NCBI GenBank assembly: GCA_004151065.3 | Contig: NWUY0300017397.1 | Location: forward strand, 15,547-36,611 | DNA from: Larix sibirica | Taxonomy: Eukaryota; Streptophyta; Pinopsida; Pinales; Pinaceae | Reading direction: 5' to 3' | DNA length: 21,065 nucleotides | In this document: one piece after another, positions 10,471-20,037 of the stretch | Numbering within the stretch: position 1 is the stretch's first letter | How the letters are laid out: every line of letters starts with the position of its first letter | Translations under genes and position numbers: made by a program | Notes under the pieces: generated by a model | Seen by the model: only the letters and a program-made list of their open reading frames with translations | Told to the model about the DNA's origin: nothing | The model's database searches: none

Positions 10471-10574
10471 ATCATAAAAACTACTCCTCTTAACCCTATT
10501 TATGTATTTGAGTTCTTTAATTCCACAAGTTGTTACTATCATTTAATTAGAATAAGTAGAACTTATTGAGATAT

Positions 10575-10660
10575 TATTAGGGTTTATCAACATTTAATTA
10601 GGGTTTATATAGGTTGAATAAGATGTACCATTAGAATTAATTTAAGTTATTTAGGGTTCA
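10575..10660 (+). repeat. Three spaced TTAGGGTT-type words
   Basis: TTATTAGGGTTTA, TTAATTAGGGTTTA and TTATTTAGGGTTCA occur within ~85 bp. They resemble the plant telomere unit TTTAGGG, or telo-boxes, but are separated by unrelated AT-rich sequence. Confidence 0.35.
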
Positions 10661-10789
10661 TTAGTATATAATTAAAGTATAATCCAGTGTTATTTAAGGT
10701 AATCAAGATATTTTTCATGGTAACAATTGATTGCATTAATCTTACAAACTAGTTTCAACTTAACTTGTACAATCCAAAACAATTTAAAA

Positions 10790-10790
10790 N
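10790..10790. other. Single N: probable contig join
   Basis: One undetermined base lies between AATTTAAAA and TAAGTAATTG. R1b begins at the next base. Confidence 0.9.
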
Positions 10791-12076
10791 TAAGTAATTG
10801 ACAAAAACAGAGCTTTTCAACCCTAGTTTGCATGTGGCCCATACCTTTTAACATTTGGTGTAAACACACAAAAACCTCTGCACTACTATGCTAGGAATGA
10901 AAAAGAGTATTCAGGACTATTATGTGTAAAAAAACTAGTACAAAAATGTGTGTGTTGGTGTCACTACTTCCGATCATACCAAATAGATATGTTGAAAACA
11001 CAAGCAACTACCTCAATCGATTTTCCCAGAGTTTACTAAAAGAGATAACCCCCAAATCTTGACAATAAGATTTAAATTACCTACCCATACATTGACATAG
11101 AAACAAATACCTTGAGGCCAAATATTTTTAAAAAAGACCAGATGACAACGTGTAGTAAAAATATAGAGAATGCATGGCAACGTGTAGTAAAAATATAGAG
11201 AATGCCATTAACCCAAATGTTTAACAAAATACAAAATCTTAGCATGCACTAAGATTTAATATGGGTGATATTCCAATATGAATGTCACCAAGAATTTGAG
11301 TTCTAAGTGTACTCAAACATTTTTATAAATTTCATCCTTAATATTCTCAGGAATTTGGGTAAAATTTGCCAGATCAAATCTAGTTTTGGAAATCAATTTC
11401 AGGAGACGGAGTATCCATTAGTTCTGAGTCTGCGAGAGGCGGTCCACTTCATTCCCTATCTCTGGAAATTAACATCATCTTCACATTGAAAGAATTTTCA
11501 ATGTTTTCCAATTCCTAAGGGCAATCTCATATCCATGTTAGAAAATCTGTAAACTCAGATACATGGAATCAGTATAATATTTGCATAAGAGAACCAAGGT
11601 GCATTCCACAACGCTCATGGGAATGGGGTGATCCATCAACTATTTGATGGTGCATTGGATATGGAAACAAACCCAAGATCACCAATACCAGGATTTTATA
11701 TGCACCTAGAAGTTGGGAAACTCTAGGATGCATATCCTGAGTTAACAAAAATGACCAATGTATACCATATTGGACCTCTAAATAGGCAACCCTGATTTAA
11801 ATGGATTGGAATAGTGTATAACTTAATTCATAGCAATGTACTTCAAACAAAGCCCATGCCCCTAGAGGCTACGCCTATGACATAAGATTAAAACTCAAAT
11901 CATTGTATCAATAACTAGTATATAAAAATGCTTTGCAGTTTAATTTTTGGACATATAAAGGAACTTACAAGTATATCTTCCATTAGATGTGCAGGAAAGT
12001 GGCTTGAAAGAGGGAAAATTGGCATCATTTAAAACACTTCTTTTCTTAGGAACCACCACCTACAGATTGTTGCATC
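10791..12076 (+). repeat. R1b: second copy of the ~1.28-kb repeat
   Basis: This is a direct copy of 248-1527, starting immediately after the N and diverging after TTGCATC (12076), where the LINE-like zinc-knuckle remnant begins. Relative to R1a it lacks about a dozen bases in the CATTCAGAAATGTATCTGG stretch and near 11585. It gains a 32-bp tandem duplication at 11144-11208. Confidence 0.9.
11144..11208 (+). repeat. 32-bp tandem duplication private to R1b
   Basis: The unit running from GACAACGTGTAG to GAATGCAT (11144-11175) is repeated at 11176-11208. R1a has only one unit (from about 614), so the duplication arose after the two copies separated. Confidence 0.85.
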
Positions 12077-12600
12077 AGATGCAGAATTTGATCCAAAAAT
12101 TAGATTATGAGACCAGTGCTTTCAGATGCAGAATTTGTCACGACTATTGACATCTGGCACTTTCCTGCAGCATGAAGCCAAAGGACATTCTATTGAAAAA
12201 AAAAGGTGAGTATTAAGTGTTTAAACAAAACTTAGAACCAAGTGTAGGTTCACCCATTGAGGAATCAAAAAAATAAGTTTCAGATATTGACCTAAAGACA
12301 TCTGCAGCCAAGAATGATGAACAAGGAGAAGCTGAGGCTGATCAGACTGAAGGATGAAAAGAGAAGTTATGAATATCTGAAACTCAAAAAGCTGAACAGG
12401 GAAGAGAATCTGAATTCAAACAGTGGGACGAGCTTGCCTCAAATCCACCAAAAGAAGAGTATAGTTTGTGAGATAATCATGAAGCTGTTCCAGCCCCTAA
12501 ATTGAAGAATATATGAATGGATGGCACCATGTCCCCACAGATTTCATACCCCTCTGTGAACCATGCCACTCATATAATACTATAAATTTGCAGCCAGATC
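12077..12600 (+). pseudogene. LINE ORF1-type remnant with CCHC zinc knuckle
   Basis: In the frame containing the codon at 12118 the sequence reads QKLDYETSAFRCRIC, then H-D-Y-stop-H-L-A-L-S-C. This gives C-x2-C-x4-H-x4-C with a TGA inside the x4 spacer. LDYE followed by FRCR.CH.YGH....C is the arrangement of the zinc knuckle (zf-CCHC_4 style) found in plant LINE ORF1/gag-like proteins, which bind RNA. The same frame continues, acidic and Lys/Glu-rich, to beyond 12500. It is interrupted by TAA or TGA at several codons (for example TGA at 12355), several of which could derive from CGA by CpG decay. No endonuclease or reverse transcriptase follows. A 15-bp word CAGATGCAGAATTTG occurs at 12076 and 12123. 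A CCHC of an LTR-element gag is the alternative. Confidence 0.6.
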
Positions 12601-12689
12601 TGATAGTAGAAAAGGAAATATTGGCTTCTTCATCTAGAGAGGGAAAGAAATAAACCTAAGAACACTACCCACCAAGTTCACATGTCAAA

Positions 12690-12935
12690 TTAATCAGTAC
12701 AGGATATTATCAGATCATCTTATTTTAAAAAATGAATTGCTAACCCCAACTTTGCCACTTCCAAAATCACACAGCTTGAGGTAGTTCCAATGAGGATTGA
12801 CCTCTGGAAGTATATTTTCAGCAAATTGCTCAAACACATCCTACAATGATGTTAGAACCGCTGCAAGTTGATGATATGACTTACGAAAAGGTTCTGCAGC
12901 TTGATGTATATGTGTCATACCCCAATTACACCATG
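12690..12935 (-). pseudogene. Protein-like minus-strand frame, unidentified
   Basis: One minus-strand register reads HQAAEPFRKSYHQLAAVLTS, then a TAG, then DVFEQFAENILPEVNPHWNY and L-K-L-C-D-F-G-S-G, ending at a TGA. Amino-acid composition looks natural, and the region is richer in GC than its surroundings. The TAG could instead be the end of an intron, because TTCTAAC then TTGTAG precede GATGTG. The visible GTAAGT upstream of it would give an intron of only 44 nt, too short for plants. I do not recognise the protein. Confidence 0.3.
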
Positions 12936-13766
12936 AACATAAGCTAGTTCTCTGCACATATGGCGCCAAGACATTGTGTTGGGAAATATCTAGTTAAACA
13001 CAAAATCAAGTCAGTTGTTCAAGTACATACAGTAGAGCAACTTTACATAAAGTAAAGGAATCCATTGATTTATTTTAGTGTAGTGTTTTATGATTCCATA
13101 AACTACCTCATGCTAAGACATGGAGATATTATGGATACCCATTTCCATCTTTAACCTAACAAAGTTTGCCTATTATATTAAATGGTTCCTTGTAAAATCA
13201 GGGATGCACCTATTGTCAACAAGAATGTTGTTTCTTAATGTATATACACTTGCATGTAGTTCTCGTTACTCCAAAAACTTACAAAGAAAAGACAAAGTGA
13301 ATAGATATTGAACATCTCCTCATGACCAACAATACACCACAATTTCAACTACAAGGCCGCACATCACCATATTTAGTTGAAGAAATTATATTCATGTAGA
13401 AAGTAGTACATAAGTAGACCAGATTCTTCAATCGACGTAATAAATATGTAAATTTCATGCTCTACCTTCTCCTTGAATATAAACCAGAAACTAGCTTCAG
13501 TGGCCACTCCACTTCATCTACAACTTAGGCTATACAAATTATATTGCTGAAGTTTTTCCTACTATTCCAACTCATGCTTACTAAGGGATGTTATTGACTG
13601 GAATTTAGAGTGTGGCTTGGTTATTCTGATAGCTTCAAAGACAATGGAGAGTGCTCCATTATAGGATTCTAAATGGATATAAGTATTTCCTTAGTAGATT
13701 CAATTCTCTTCAAGGGAGGAGTTGGAATAATTGGGATGGGCTTCACAATATTTGACCCTACTAATG
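12936..13766. other. No supported gene
   Basis: Several short open frames occur on both strands, including a glycine-rich 55-codon plus frame from 13672, but none has a recognisable domain. Confidence 0.4.
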
Positions 13767-14180
13767 TCAAGATTTCATGGAAGGAAACAACAGAGATGGA
13801 TTTCGAATTTGATACTGGAGTGGAGGAGGTACATCCTTGAACTTTGGATGGATGACAGAAGCATTGATCGTAGCTTCATAAGTTAATCCTAATGAATATG
13901 GCTCTGGATTCTCAATGCACCCTATGGGCATAAGCTCTTCTGGTTTCTCCAATTCATGTCATTTACATATAGGTATACCTTAAAGCACTAGATGAGACAG
14001 AGGAATGGGATTATTTATGATAGGGATAGCGAAATTCCCAGCTATCAATGGAGGATTTCTAAACCTCAACAAACAACTATTAGATGAAAGGTGAGTATAA
14101 AAAACCTTTAGCATACCCATTGCTCGAGTAATTTGGGACCCTGTCTTGATGTTTCCTCCTACAGTTTTGGGTGATTTCAA
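13767..14180 (-). pseudogene. Low-stop minus-strand frame, unidentified
   Basis: A single register runs for about 138 codons with only a TAA and a TGA between its two open parts. The open parts include PPLIAGNFAIPIINNPIPLS and EKPEELMPIGCIENPEPYS. Opposite-strand frames here also look protein-like, and no family is recognised. This could be a decayed transposon gag-like region or chance. A GTGAGTATA donor-like word lies on the plus strand at 14091. Confidence 0.25.
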
Positions 14181-15081
14181 TCAGTTGTAAAAACAACTAA
14201 AACAAATGGTTGAATAAAGCCTTAGTTTTACACCAACTAAACTCTGGTAGACCTAGGGGTTATCCACCACAATGGAAAATCTAAAAATTTAAATGACATG
14301 AATTATCACAAAAGCACCCAAAGTGACATGAGAGCTATGAGTCTAGGTTATATTCTATAATGGTAGAGTAAGATTGGATGGCACTCAACTTTAAGGGAGG
14401 TTCTGTACAAGGACATCCACATTATCCATATAGCCTTTCCTAATTTCCACGACCATTTATTACCTAGGCAGTGTATTTCACTGTCTCATTTGTGGTTAAG
14501 CTACATGCGTCAAAGGTCAGAACTGTAACAGTGGGGTCAAAGCTAGGTTTGTGGTTTTTCTACACTAGATGGAGTTCTTCAAGAATGTTAAACAATTTCT
14601 AGCTTTGGTATGAGAATCACCAGAAAGGATGTCCCAAAAAGAACATATTCTTCAAGAGCTTGGAAACCAATGGCAAGAAGTTCCTCTTCAAGTTTATCAG
14701 CTAAATAGAGAAAGGGAAAAACTTCCAATGAAAGAGACATTGAATAAGAAGATATAGAAGAAGATGAGTAATCCTGAGTACCATGCTAAGGGTTCTAGAA
14801 TTGTAACATGGGTGTGCAAAATCAAATTGGAACTTGGACTCCATCATAATATACAGGCAACCTACTAACAAAAAGGCTATTATATGTTTTTTCCACTAAT
14901 TATCTCTATTCCCTTCTTGAAAAGATCATAACATGGAAGGTATAAATAGAAAGAGTAGACTAAACATACATTTTCTCTTAAATGCAAGGAGTACATCATT
15001 ATGACAGCAAACACAATTTTGAATTTAAACACAACCTTGAATAAAAAAACTACAAAGCCAAGCTTAGACCTACATGAAATT
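14181..15081. other. No supported gene; composition less AT-biased than neighbours
   Basis: Several short frames on the plus strand (around 14560-14700) look protein-like in more than one register but contain stops. Nothing in them matches a family I know. No RNA gene or tandem repeat was seen. Confidence 0.4.
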
Positions 15082-15225
15082 AGTGATTCTGCACTAGTGT
15101 TCAATGAATAGAAGATTATTCTAAATGGATAAAAAAAATTATTAATTTGCACAAGTGATCCTTCACTAGTGTTCAATGAATAGAAGATTATTCTAAATGG
15201 ATAAAAAAAATTATTAATTTGCACA
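15082..15225 (+). repeat. 72-bp tandem duplication
   Basis: Unit 1 (15082-15153) and unit 2 (15154-15225) share the run from CACTAGTGTTC through TAATTTGCACA, with mismatches only in TTCTG versus CCTTC near the start. The near identity indicates a young event. Because 72 is divisible by three, the minus-strand frame 15236-14880 shows an internal protein repeat (VQINNFFYPFRII..), which is a by-product of the duplication and not evidence of a gene. Confidence 0.95.
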
Positions 15226-16690
15226 GTAATGTTCACATGTGGTATGAATTAAAAAATCTATTGTTGACCAATGATGTCATATGCTCAACTTTCAATAAAG
15301 GCAATATTTGTTGAAATGTAGACTGCAAATATCAGCACATAGATTATAAAATGAAAAGAATAAACCACAAACGCATGGAAAGATTTGTCCAGACTCCAGA
15401 TCGACAAGCAACACACCATGCATGCCTGACGAACATTAAGTTCATCATCTTGTACATGGAAAAGCAAGCTTGGTAAACAAGCATGAACCTGTAAACAAGA
15501 CTAGGTGTCAGTTCTAGAGAGTTGATTCTTCTGTATTAAGCTACATGCTAAAGTTGATTGTAGATAATGTACATTGTTTTCACAAAATAAAACTCTGTAT
15601 TGACATTTATAGCAAATCATAAATAGCACACCCTTAAATACAAAGCTAGAAATTTTTTAAATCAGAGAAAAATGCCATCATAAAGGACAATGTGAATGTG
15701 TCCATAACTTTATCAAATACGGATGGTATATTGTTCACCATTAACAGTGGATTTGTTTGAGTTTGTAAGCATGCAAGAAGTTTCTTCCATTAGGACTGCA
15801 TGCATGGCTATATACTTGTAATGGCAGGATGTCCAACTTATCAAAGAAAGAAGCCCAACAGTGAAAAAAATGTTACACCGATCCAAATAAACCACTTTAC
15901 CTTCAATCTTCAATAGTTGAACTACACCAAGAAAGACAACCCTAAATGCTACAAGTTGTGACTAGTTAGACAAAATAACTACAACAAACAGTGACCTTTC
16001 CCCAATAAGCCACAAATGTTTAAACGGGTCCCATTACAGTATAAGCACAAGAGTTTATTTTTACTTCGATTTAGATTTCAATGCACGAAGCACATACAAT
16101 TTACTTCCTATCACTTTGACATTATCAAGAAGCATTTTCATAACTATTTTAATCCTTTTAAATGTTTCATACTTTCTATTGCTTAATTAATAGTTTTTAA
16201 GCTACAGGTGGAAATAAAACTAACCAGATTATATTTCATGCATTGAAAAAATGAATAACAAAAAGCTCGCAATATTGATTTCTAAATAGGCTAAATTTTC
16301 ACAAGCATAGAAAATAAAATACAAAATTTTAGCTTTCAATCTCGTTGTTTATACTGTAAAAATACCTGACAACAAGTTCGTTGTTCAGAGTATTCAAGTA
16401 GTCCAAAAAGAAATCCGTTTACCTCATCTTCTTTAAATACTTTGCTGCACTTAATTTTCCATTATTTCTCCATATAACATGTAAATTAAATGGTCCGTTA
16501 GTACATTTAGCAATTCAAAAGTTCCTTTAGAGCACATCTCTTTAATGTAACAATAGATGCTCATGGTTAATGGTTAAAATTGTCATTTTCATGTACGCAG
16601 ACAAGAAGTCCAAGCTACTGCTAAAACACTCTAACCCTTACATAAATGCTTGGTCATTTCACCATAAGAAATTTGTATTGAATTTCAATG
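15226..16690. other. AT-rich stretch, nothing recognised
   Basis: Both strands contain only chance-length frames. No element ends, RNA genes or repeats were supported. Confidence 0.5.
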
Positions 16691-16878
16691 ATTTGCATAA
16701 TCTTTATACGTATCTATACACCATTGCAAATAAAATAATTATTTGCCTCCCCTTTTAACAGAATAATAAGTTCCAGATTTTTAGATTTGCATAATCTTTA
16801 TACCTATCTATACACCATTGCAAATAAAATAATTATTTGCCTCCCCTTTTAACAGAATAATAAGTTCCAGATTTTTTC
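16691..16878 (+). repeat. 94-bp tandem duplication
   Basis: Unit 1 (16691-16784) and unit 2 (16785-16878) run from ATTTGCATAATC to TTCCAGATTTTT and differ at essentially one visible base (TACGTATC versus TACCTATC). That one change is at a CpG. This is a recent duplication or a local assembly duplicate. Confidence 0.95.
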
Positions 16879-17147
16879 CCAAAGATCAAAATGCTCACAA
16901 CTTATACACAAGAAGTATAACAAATACTTTTCCAAAAATTTATTTTATAAAAAAATTGATGAATGGTTTATGTTATATAAATTCACTTCATATGATTGTT
17001 TCTATATGCCAATGTTAATATGTTTATAAACCTATATGTTATCATTAAAGTTCTTTAAGCAATTCCATAATACATTCATCTTAAATCATGTAAATCAAAA
17101 TACCAACCTTTATAATAAGTGAATTTTTGACAAGTTATTATCTAAAT
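16879..17147. other. AT-rich stretch 3' of the putative minus-strand gene
   Basis: No feature was recognised. It lies beyond the candidate poly(A) signal. Confidence 0.4.
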
Positions 17148-17153
17148 TTTATT
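17148..17153 (-). promoter_or_regulatory. Candidate polyadenylation signal AATAAA
   Basis: AATAAA on the minus strand (in CCTAATAAAATTT) lies about 91 nt after the TAG that ends the putative last exon at 17244. The word is frequent by chance in AT-rich DNA, so it only supports the gene model by position. Confidence 0.3.
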
Positions 17154-17243
17154 AGGAAAAAGAAAATACTAAACTACATATATGATAGGTTTTCCTTTAA
17201 AATAAGTAAAAAGGTAAACAAAAAACAAAACTTAAGAAAATAC

Positions 17244-17320
17244 CTAGTTGCTTTGTAGTTTGATGAGTTGAAGTAGCAATTCTGAAGTCTTCTCCTGTGC
17301 TCCTTGCTTTGCCAATTCAA
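17244..17320 (-). other. Exon-like block 4 with stop codon (77 bp)
   Basis: The acceptor CCGTTACGCAG is followed by two bases and 24 codons (ELAKQGAQEKTSELLLQLIK and LQSN), then TAG at 17246-17244. The Lys/Glu/Leu-rich end is plausible as a helical C-terminus. Confidence 0.4.
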
Positions 17321-19431
17321 CTGCGTAACGGTGAGTAAAAATGTGTAATATTATAGAAGACCTAACTTTCATTACTACAACACATGGAAGAAAATCCACC
17401 AGTCCTATCTATAGGCTAGTTAGCCTCTCTAATAAAATAAGGCCACAAGCATTGGGACTCTTATCCTTACAATAGTGTAGGAAAAGAGTGACTTTAGGGT
17501 CCCATTTTATCGACGTAAATAAACATATTATTTTAAAGTATATGTAACACACCTACTTTCCATGTGAGTGCTATAGCATTGGTTTGATCCTCTTCATGGG
17601 TTTTACTATAACAAACACCTCCCTATGATGCATTGGGCCCACTAAATACCATAAAATCAATCAAACATTTCTCACTACATTGAATGCATGTGAAGGAGAT
17701 AACATTACAATAAATGCTTTGCATCCTAGAAAGGTCACAAACAGAGCACATATTTTTTGAGAAATTTTAGTGCTACCCAATAAAATAACAACTTTTTTCA
17801 TGAAAAATCCAAATATAAAATCAACCATCCTATCAACATTGTACCTGTGTACAAGAAACATCAACATCAAAAAAACACTTAGCATCCATTCAATAAATCT
17901 ATATACACTTAGGATCAAATATCAGGTAGCTGAGATATATACTATTGAGGAGATGGAAATATTCCTACAACAAAGTTCTCAAAACAAAACTTCTTTATAG
18001 GAATAATCATTGCCACGACTACAACTACACCAATTTATGATTAACCTTCTTCCTTGTACTAACATTACAAAACTAGTAGCCTCAAACCTCATTTCCTACT
18101 TGCAACTCTTAAAATGATGCCTGCAAGTGTTTTCCCATAAAATTTATGGTAGGAAGTAGTAGAAGTTGTGGAAGATCTATATCATTGATCACGAGTGTAT
18201 AAAGACCCAATGTCTTGCATTATGGACTAAATTTAGAAAAATAATTGTCTAAAATATTTTCACAACCCTATAAAGAAGAATCGACCCCCATTACACATAC
18301 CCAGGTTTTTTGTGTAACATTAACATGATTTTCTTTGTAAGCTTCAAAACAATCCAAAACAAAGAATACAAGGAATTTTAGTACATCTGTAGCATTTTTC
18401 CATATTAAAAAATATTAATTAAAATAAATAAAGAAGGGTAAAAATAAAATATTGCATCTTACACTGCAAATTTCACATGAAAGTGTACACTCACTAGTAA
18501 GCACTTATATCACTCATAAGTATTTTCCAAGATTGCAACTAAATAAAACCTTATTCATTATATTACCCAAATATTAATCCCTGCTTGAAATAACAAAAAT
18601 TGATGTTCAAGTTTTTCAATTCTTCATATAAAAAAATCAAAATCATTGAAATGCCCAATTTTTTTTATATGTGTGCCATCTAAAATTCTTCTAGAATAAA
18701 AACAAAAATACTCATTGCTAAACTAATTTGTTGAGAATGCTATTAGTTGAGATGACCTGTATTCAAAGCAAACTTACCATCCCGGCCTTTCAAATGACAG
18801 AAATCATTCATCAAAACATTTCTGCCAATAAGAATAATCGCTATCTCAAGACAACTTACATCTTTCATCTACTGGGCAGTCTGGATATGTGTTGTTATCA
18901 AAAACCCTCAAAAGTTCTGTGAACTTTGCAGGAAGGTAATAATATGCTCATAATGCAGAGTAAATGAGAAGAAACACCATGCTAACCTCACGTTGGTATG
19001 CAAAGGTAATCTAAGCGGTAATGCTCTCTTGACAGACCACCATCCTTTATAGTTCCAACTGATTTTACTCAGAAATGTATTACTTGGCAACAAAAAAGGC
19101 CTCTTTAACGTCAGAAATATTACCTTCAATAAATCCTTCCCGAAGAACAGTCGTTAAGAAGGTATCTTCAACAATCCTTCCAGCACTAGATTTTGGCACT
19201 TGCTTCACTGTATTGTAGGATGGGGTGAACGAGGTCTAACCGGTGTCTTTGATGGACTTACCCTAAATCCATGAGAGACTCAAACACAATGTTTAGCTCA
19301 ATATAATCAGATCAGATGATAACGTACAAAATCTAAAACCTAATTCAGGATCTTTGGTAGAGATTACCTTATTGGCAATGATCCAAAAATTGAGCCACTG
19401 CAATTTAATGAAGCCACGACACTTTTAGCCT
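17244..19431 (-). CDS. Putative 3' part of a multi-exon gene, four exon-like blocks, unidentified product
   Basis: Four minus-strand blocks with splice-like borders can be joined in a consistent reading phase: 19431-19370, 19185-19124, 18916-18860 and 17320-17244. The joined protein contains ASLNCSGSIFGSLPI, GRIVEDTFLTTVLREGFIE, LLRVFDNNTYPDCPVDER and ELAKQGAQEKTSELLLQLIK, then LQSN and a TAG. Borders include TTGACAG/GCT, ATAAG/GTAATC, GAAG/GTAATA, TTCACAG/AAC, AGAT/GTAAGT and ACGCAG/TTG. The last intron would be about 1.5 kb. The weakest point is block 2. Its better-looking acceptor (19208) does not fit the phase of block 1, while TCTAG at 19186 does. I do not recognise the protein and no upstream exon was found. 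Choosing among acceptors gives freedom to fit phases, so this may be a pseudogene or chance. Confidence 0.4.
17321..18859. other. Putative long intron; otherwise AT-rich, nothing recognised
   Basis: If the gene model holds, this is its last intron. Short overlapping frames on opposite strands near 17.7-18.0 kb are mutual shadows with no domain. Confidence 0.35.
18860..18923 (-). other. Exon-like block 3 (57 or 64 bp)
   Basis: The donor AGAT/GTAAGT matches consensus. The acceptor can be CTGCAAAG (64 bp) or TTCACAG (57 bp, 18916); the latter fits the phase of block 2. The register reads LLRVFDNNTYPDCPVDER. A second acceptor/donor pair just downstream (18821) is too close to define a separate intron. 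Confidence 0.4.
19124..19207 (-). other. Exon-like block 2 (62 or 84 bp)
   Basis: The donor GAAG/GTAATA is clear. Two acceptors are possible: ACAATACAG giving an 84-bp block, or TCTAG giving 19185-19124. Only the latter fits the phase of block 1. The open register includes SAGRIVEDTFLTTVLREGF. Confidence 0.4.
19370..19431 (-). other. Exon-like block 1 (62 bp)
   Basis: A good acceptor (CCCTTGACAG) and donor (AATAAG/GTAATC) flank the only open register, AKSVVASLNCSGSIFGSLPI plus two bases. The other two registers are closed by stops. Confidence 0.4.
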
Positions 19432-19609
19432 GTCAAGGGATAAGATATATTATAAAATTTTGTATCAGTGAAATAGGGAAGCAATTTTTATAAAAGTCAA
19501 ATTCAAAGCCTCAAGGAAAGCATCAATGTAGACTGAATTAAAGCATCAATGATACTCTACTCTCGACTTGTACAGTCAAAGAAACGTGTTCCTCAATGGA
19601 ACTACACAG

Positions 19610-19890
19610 AGATAGATGCGCCCTGCTTATGGCAGTAGGTTGCCAGGATAAAAGATGAGGTGAATGCGCAACAGTGACTGAAGGGAAATGAATTCCAAGG
19701 GCAAGATTTGACAGTCCCCTCACTCCTTGAATGCGCCCTCCTGAAGTATATTTTTGGTATGCCCTTCCTTCCAGAAACAACCATTTGAAAAGGGATAATG
19801 GTGGATAAAATGCACCCTCTCTTATCGCAGCAGAGATGAATACTCAACGGGTTATACTCCAATGTTCTCCTGCAAATGCACCCTCCTCAC
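19610..19890. repeat. Irregularly spaced ATGCRCCCT words
   Basis: ATGCGCCCTG (19616), AATGCGCCCTCC (about 19730), AATGCACCCTCTC (about 19809) and AATGCACCCTCCTC (about 19876) recur at spacings of roughly 114, 79 and 67 bp. AATGCGCAAC and TATGCCCTTCC lie between them. The stretch is richer in GC than its surroundings. It could be a decayed minisatellite or a chance cluster. Confidence 0.3.
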
Positions 19891-20037
19891 CAAAGCTTTG
19901 AAACCCAGCTCAAACAACACAAAATAAAAGAAGCTAGGAAATGAACTCTGCGCAGACAATAAAACCCTGCTCAAACCTCATAAACATGCTCCATGCCAAT
20001 ATATGTCAATAAACATGCTCAAGTCAGCACCTTCTTA

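Noticed and set aside
10147-10542. 131-codon minus-strand frame as a gene
   Set aside because: It is the longest frame in the window but translates through the SINE-like repeat with B-box words and has no recognisable domain. One frame of this length is not surprising in repeat DNA.
745-11489. Conserved 60-codon plus-strand frames at 745-927 and 11307-11489
   Set aside because: They are the same sequence in the two R1 copies. Conservation follows from the duplication, the start is a non-ATG codon, and no domain is present.
248-12076. R1a and R1b as the two LTRs of one ~11.8-kb retrotransposon
   Set aside because: There are no TG..CA ends, no primer-binding site after R1a and no purine tract before R1b. 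The interval contains independent duplications and opposite-strand remnants.
14880-15236. 118-codon minus-strand frame with an internal protein repeat
   Set aside because: The protein repeat is produced by the 72-bp tandem duplication, a multiple of three. There is no other coding evidence.
19538-19862. Overlapping 80- and 86-codon minus frames as first exons of the 17-19.4 kb gene
   Set aside because: They overlap each other in different registers, show no splice donor compatible with block 1, and have no recognisable sequence.
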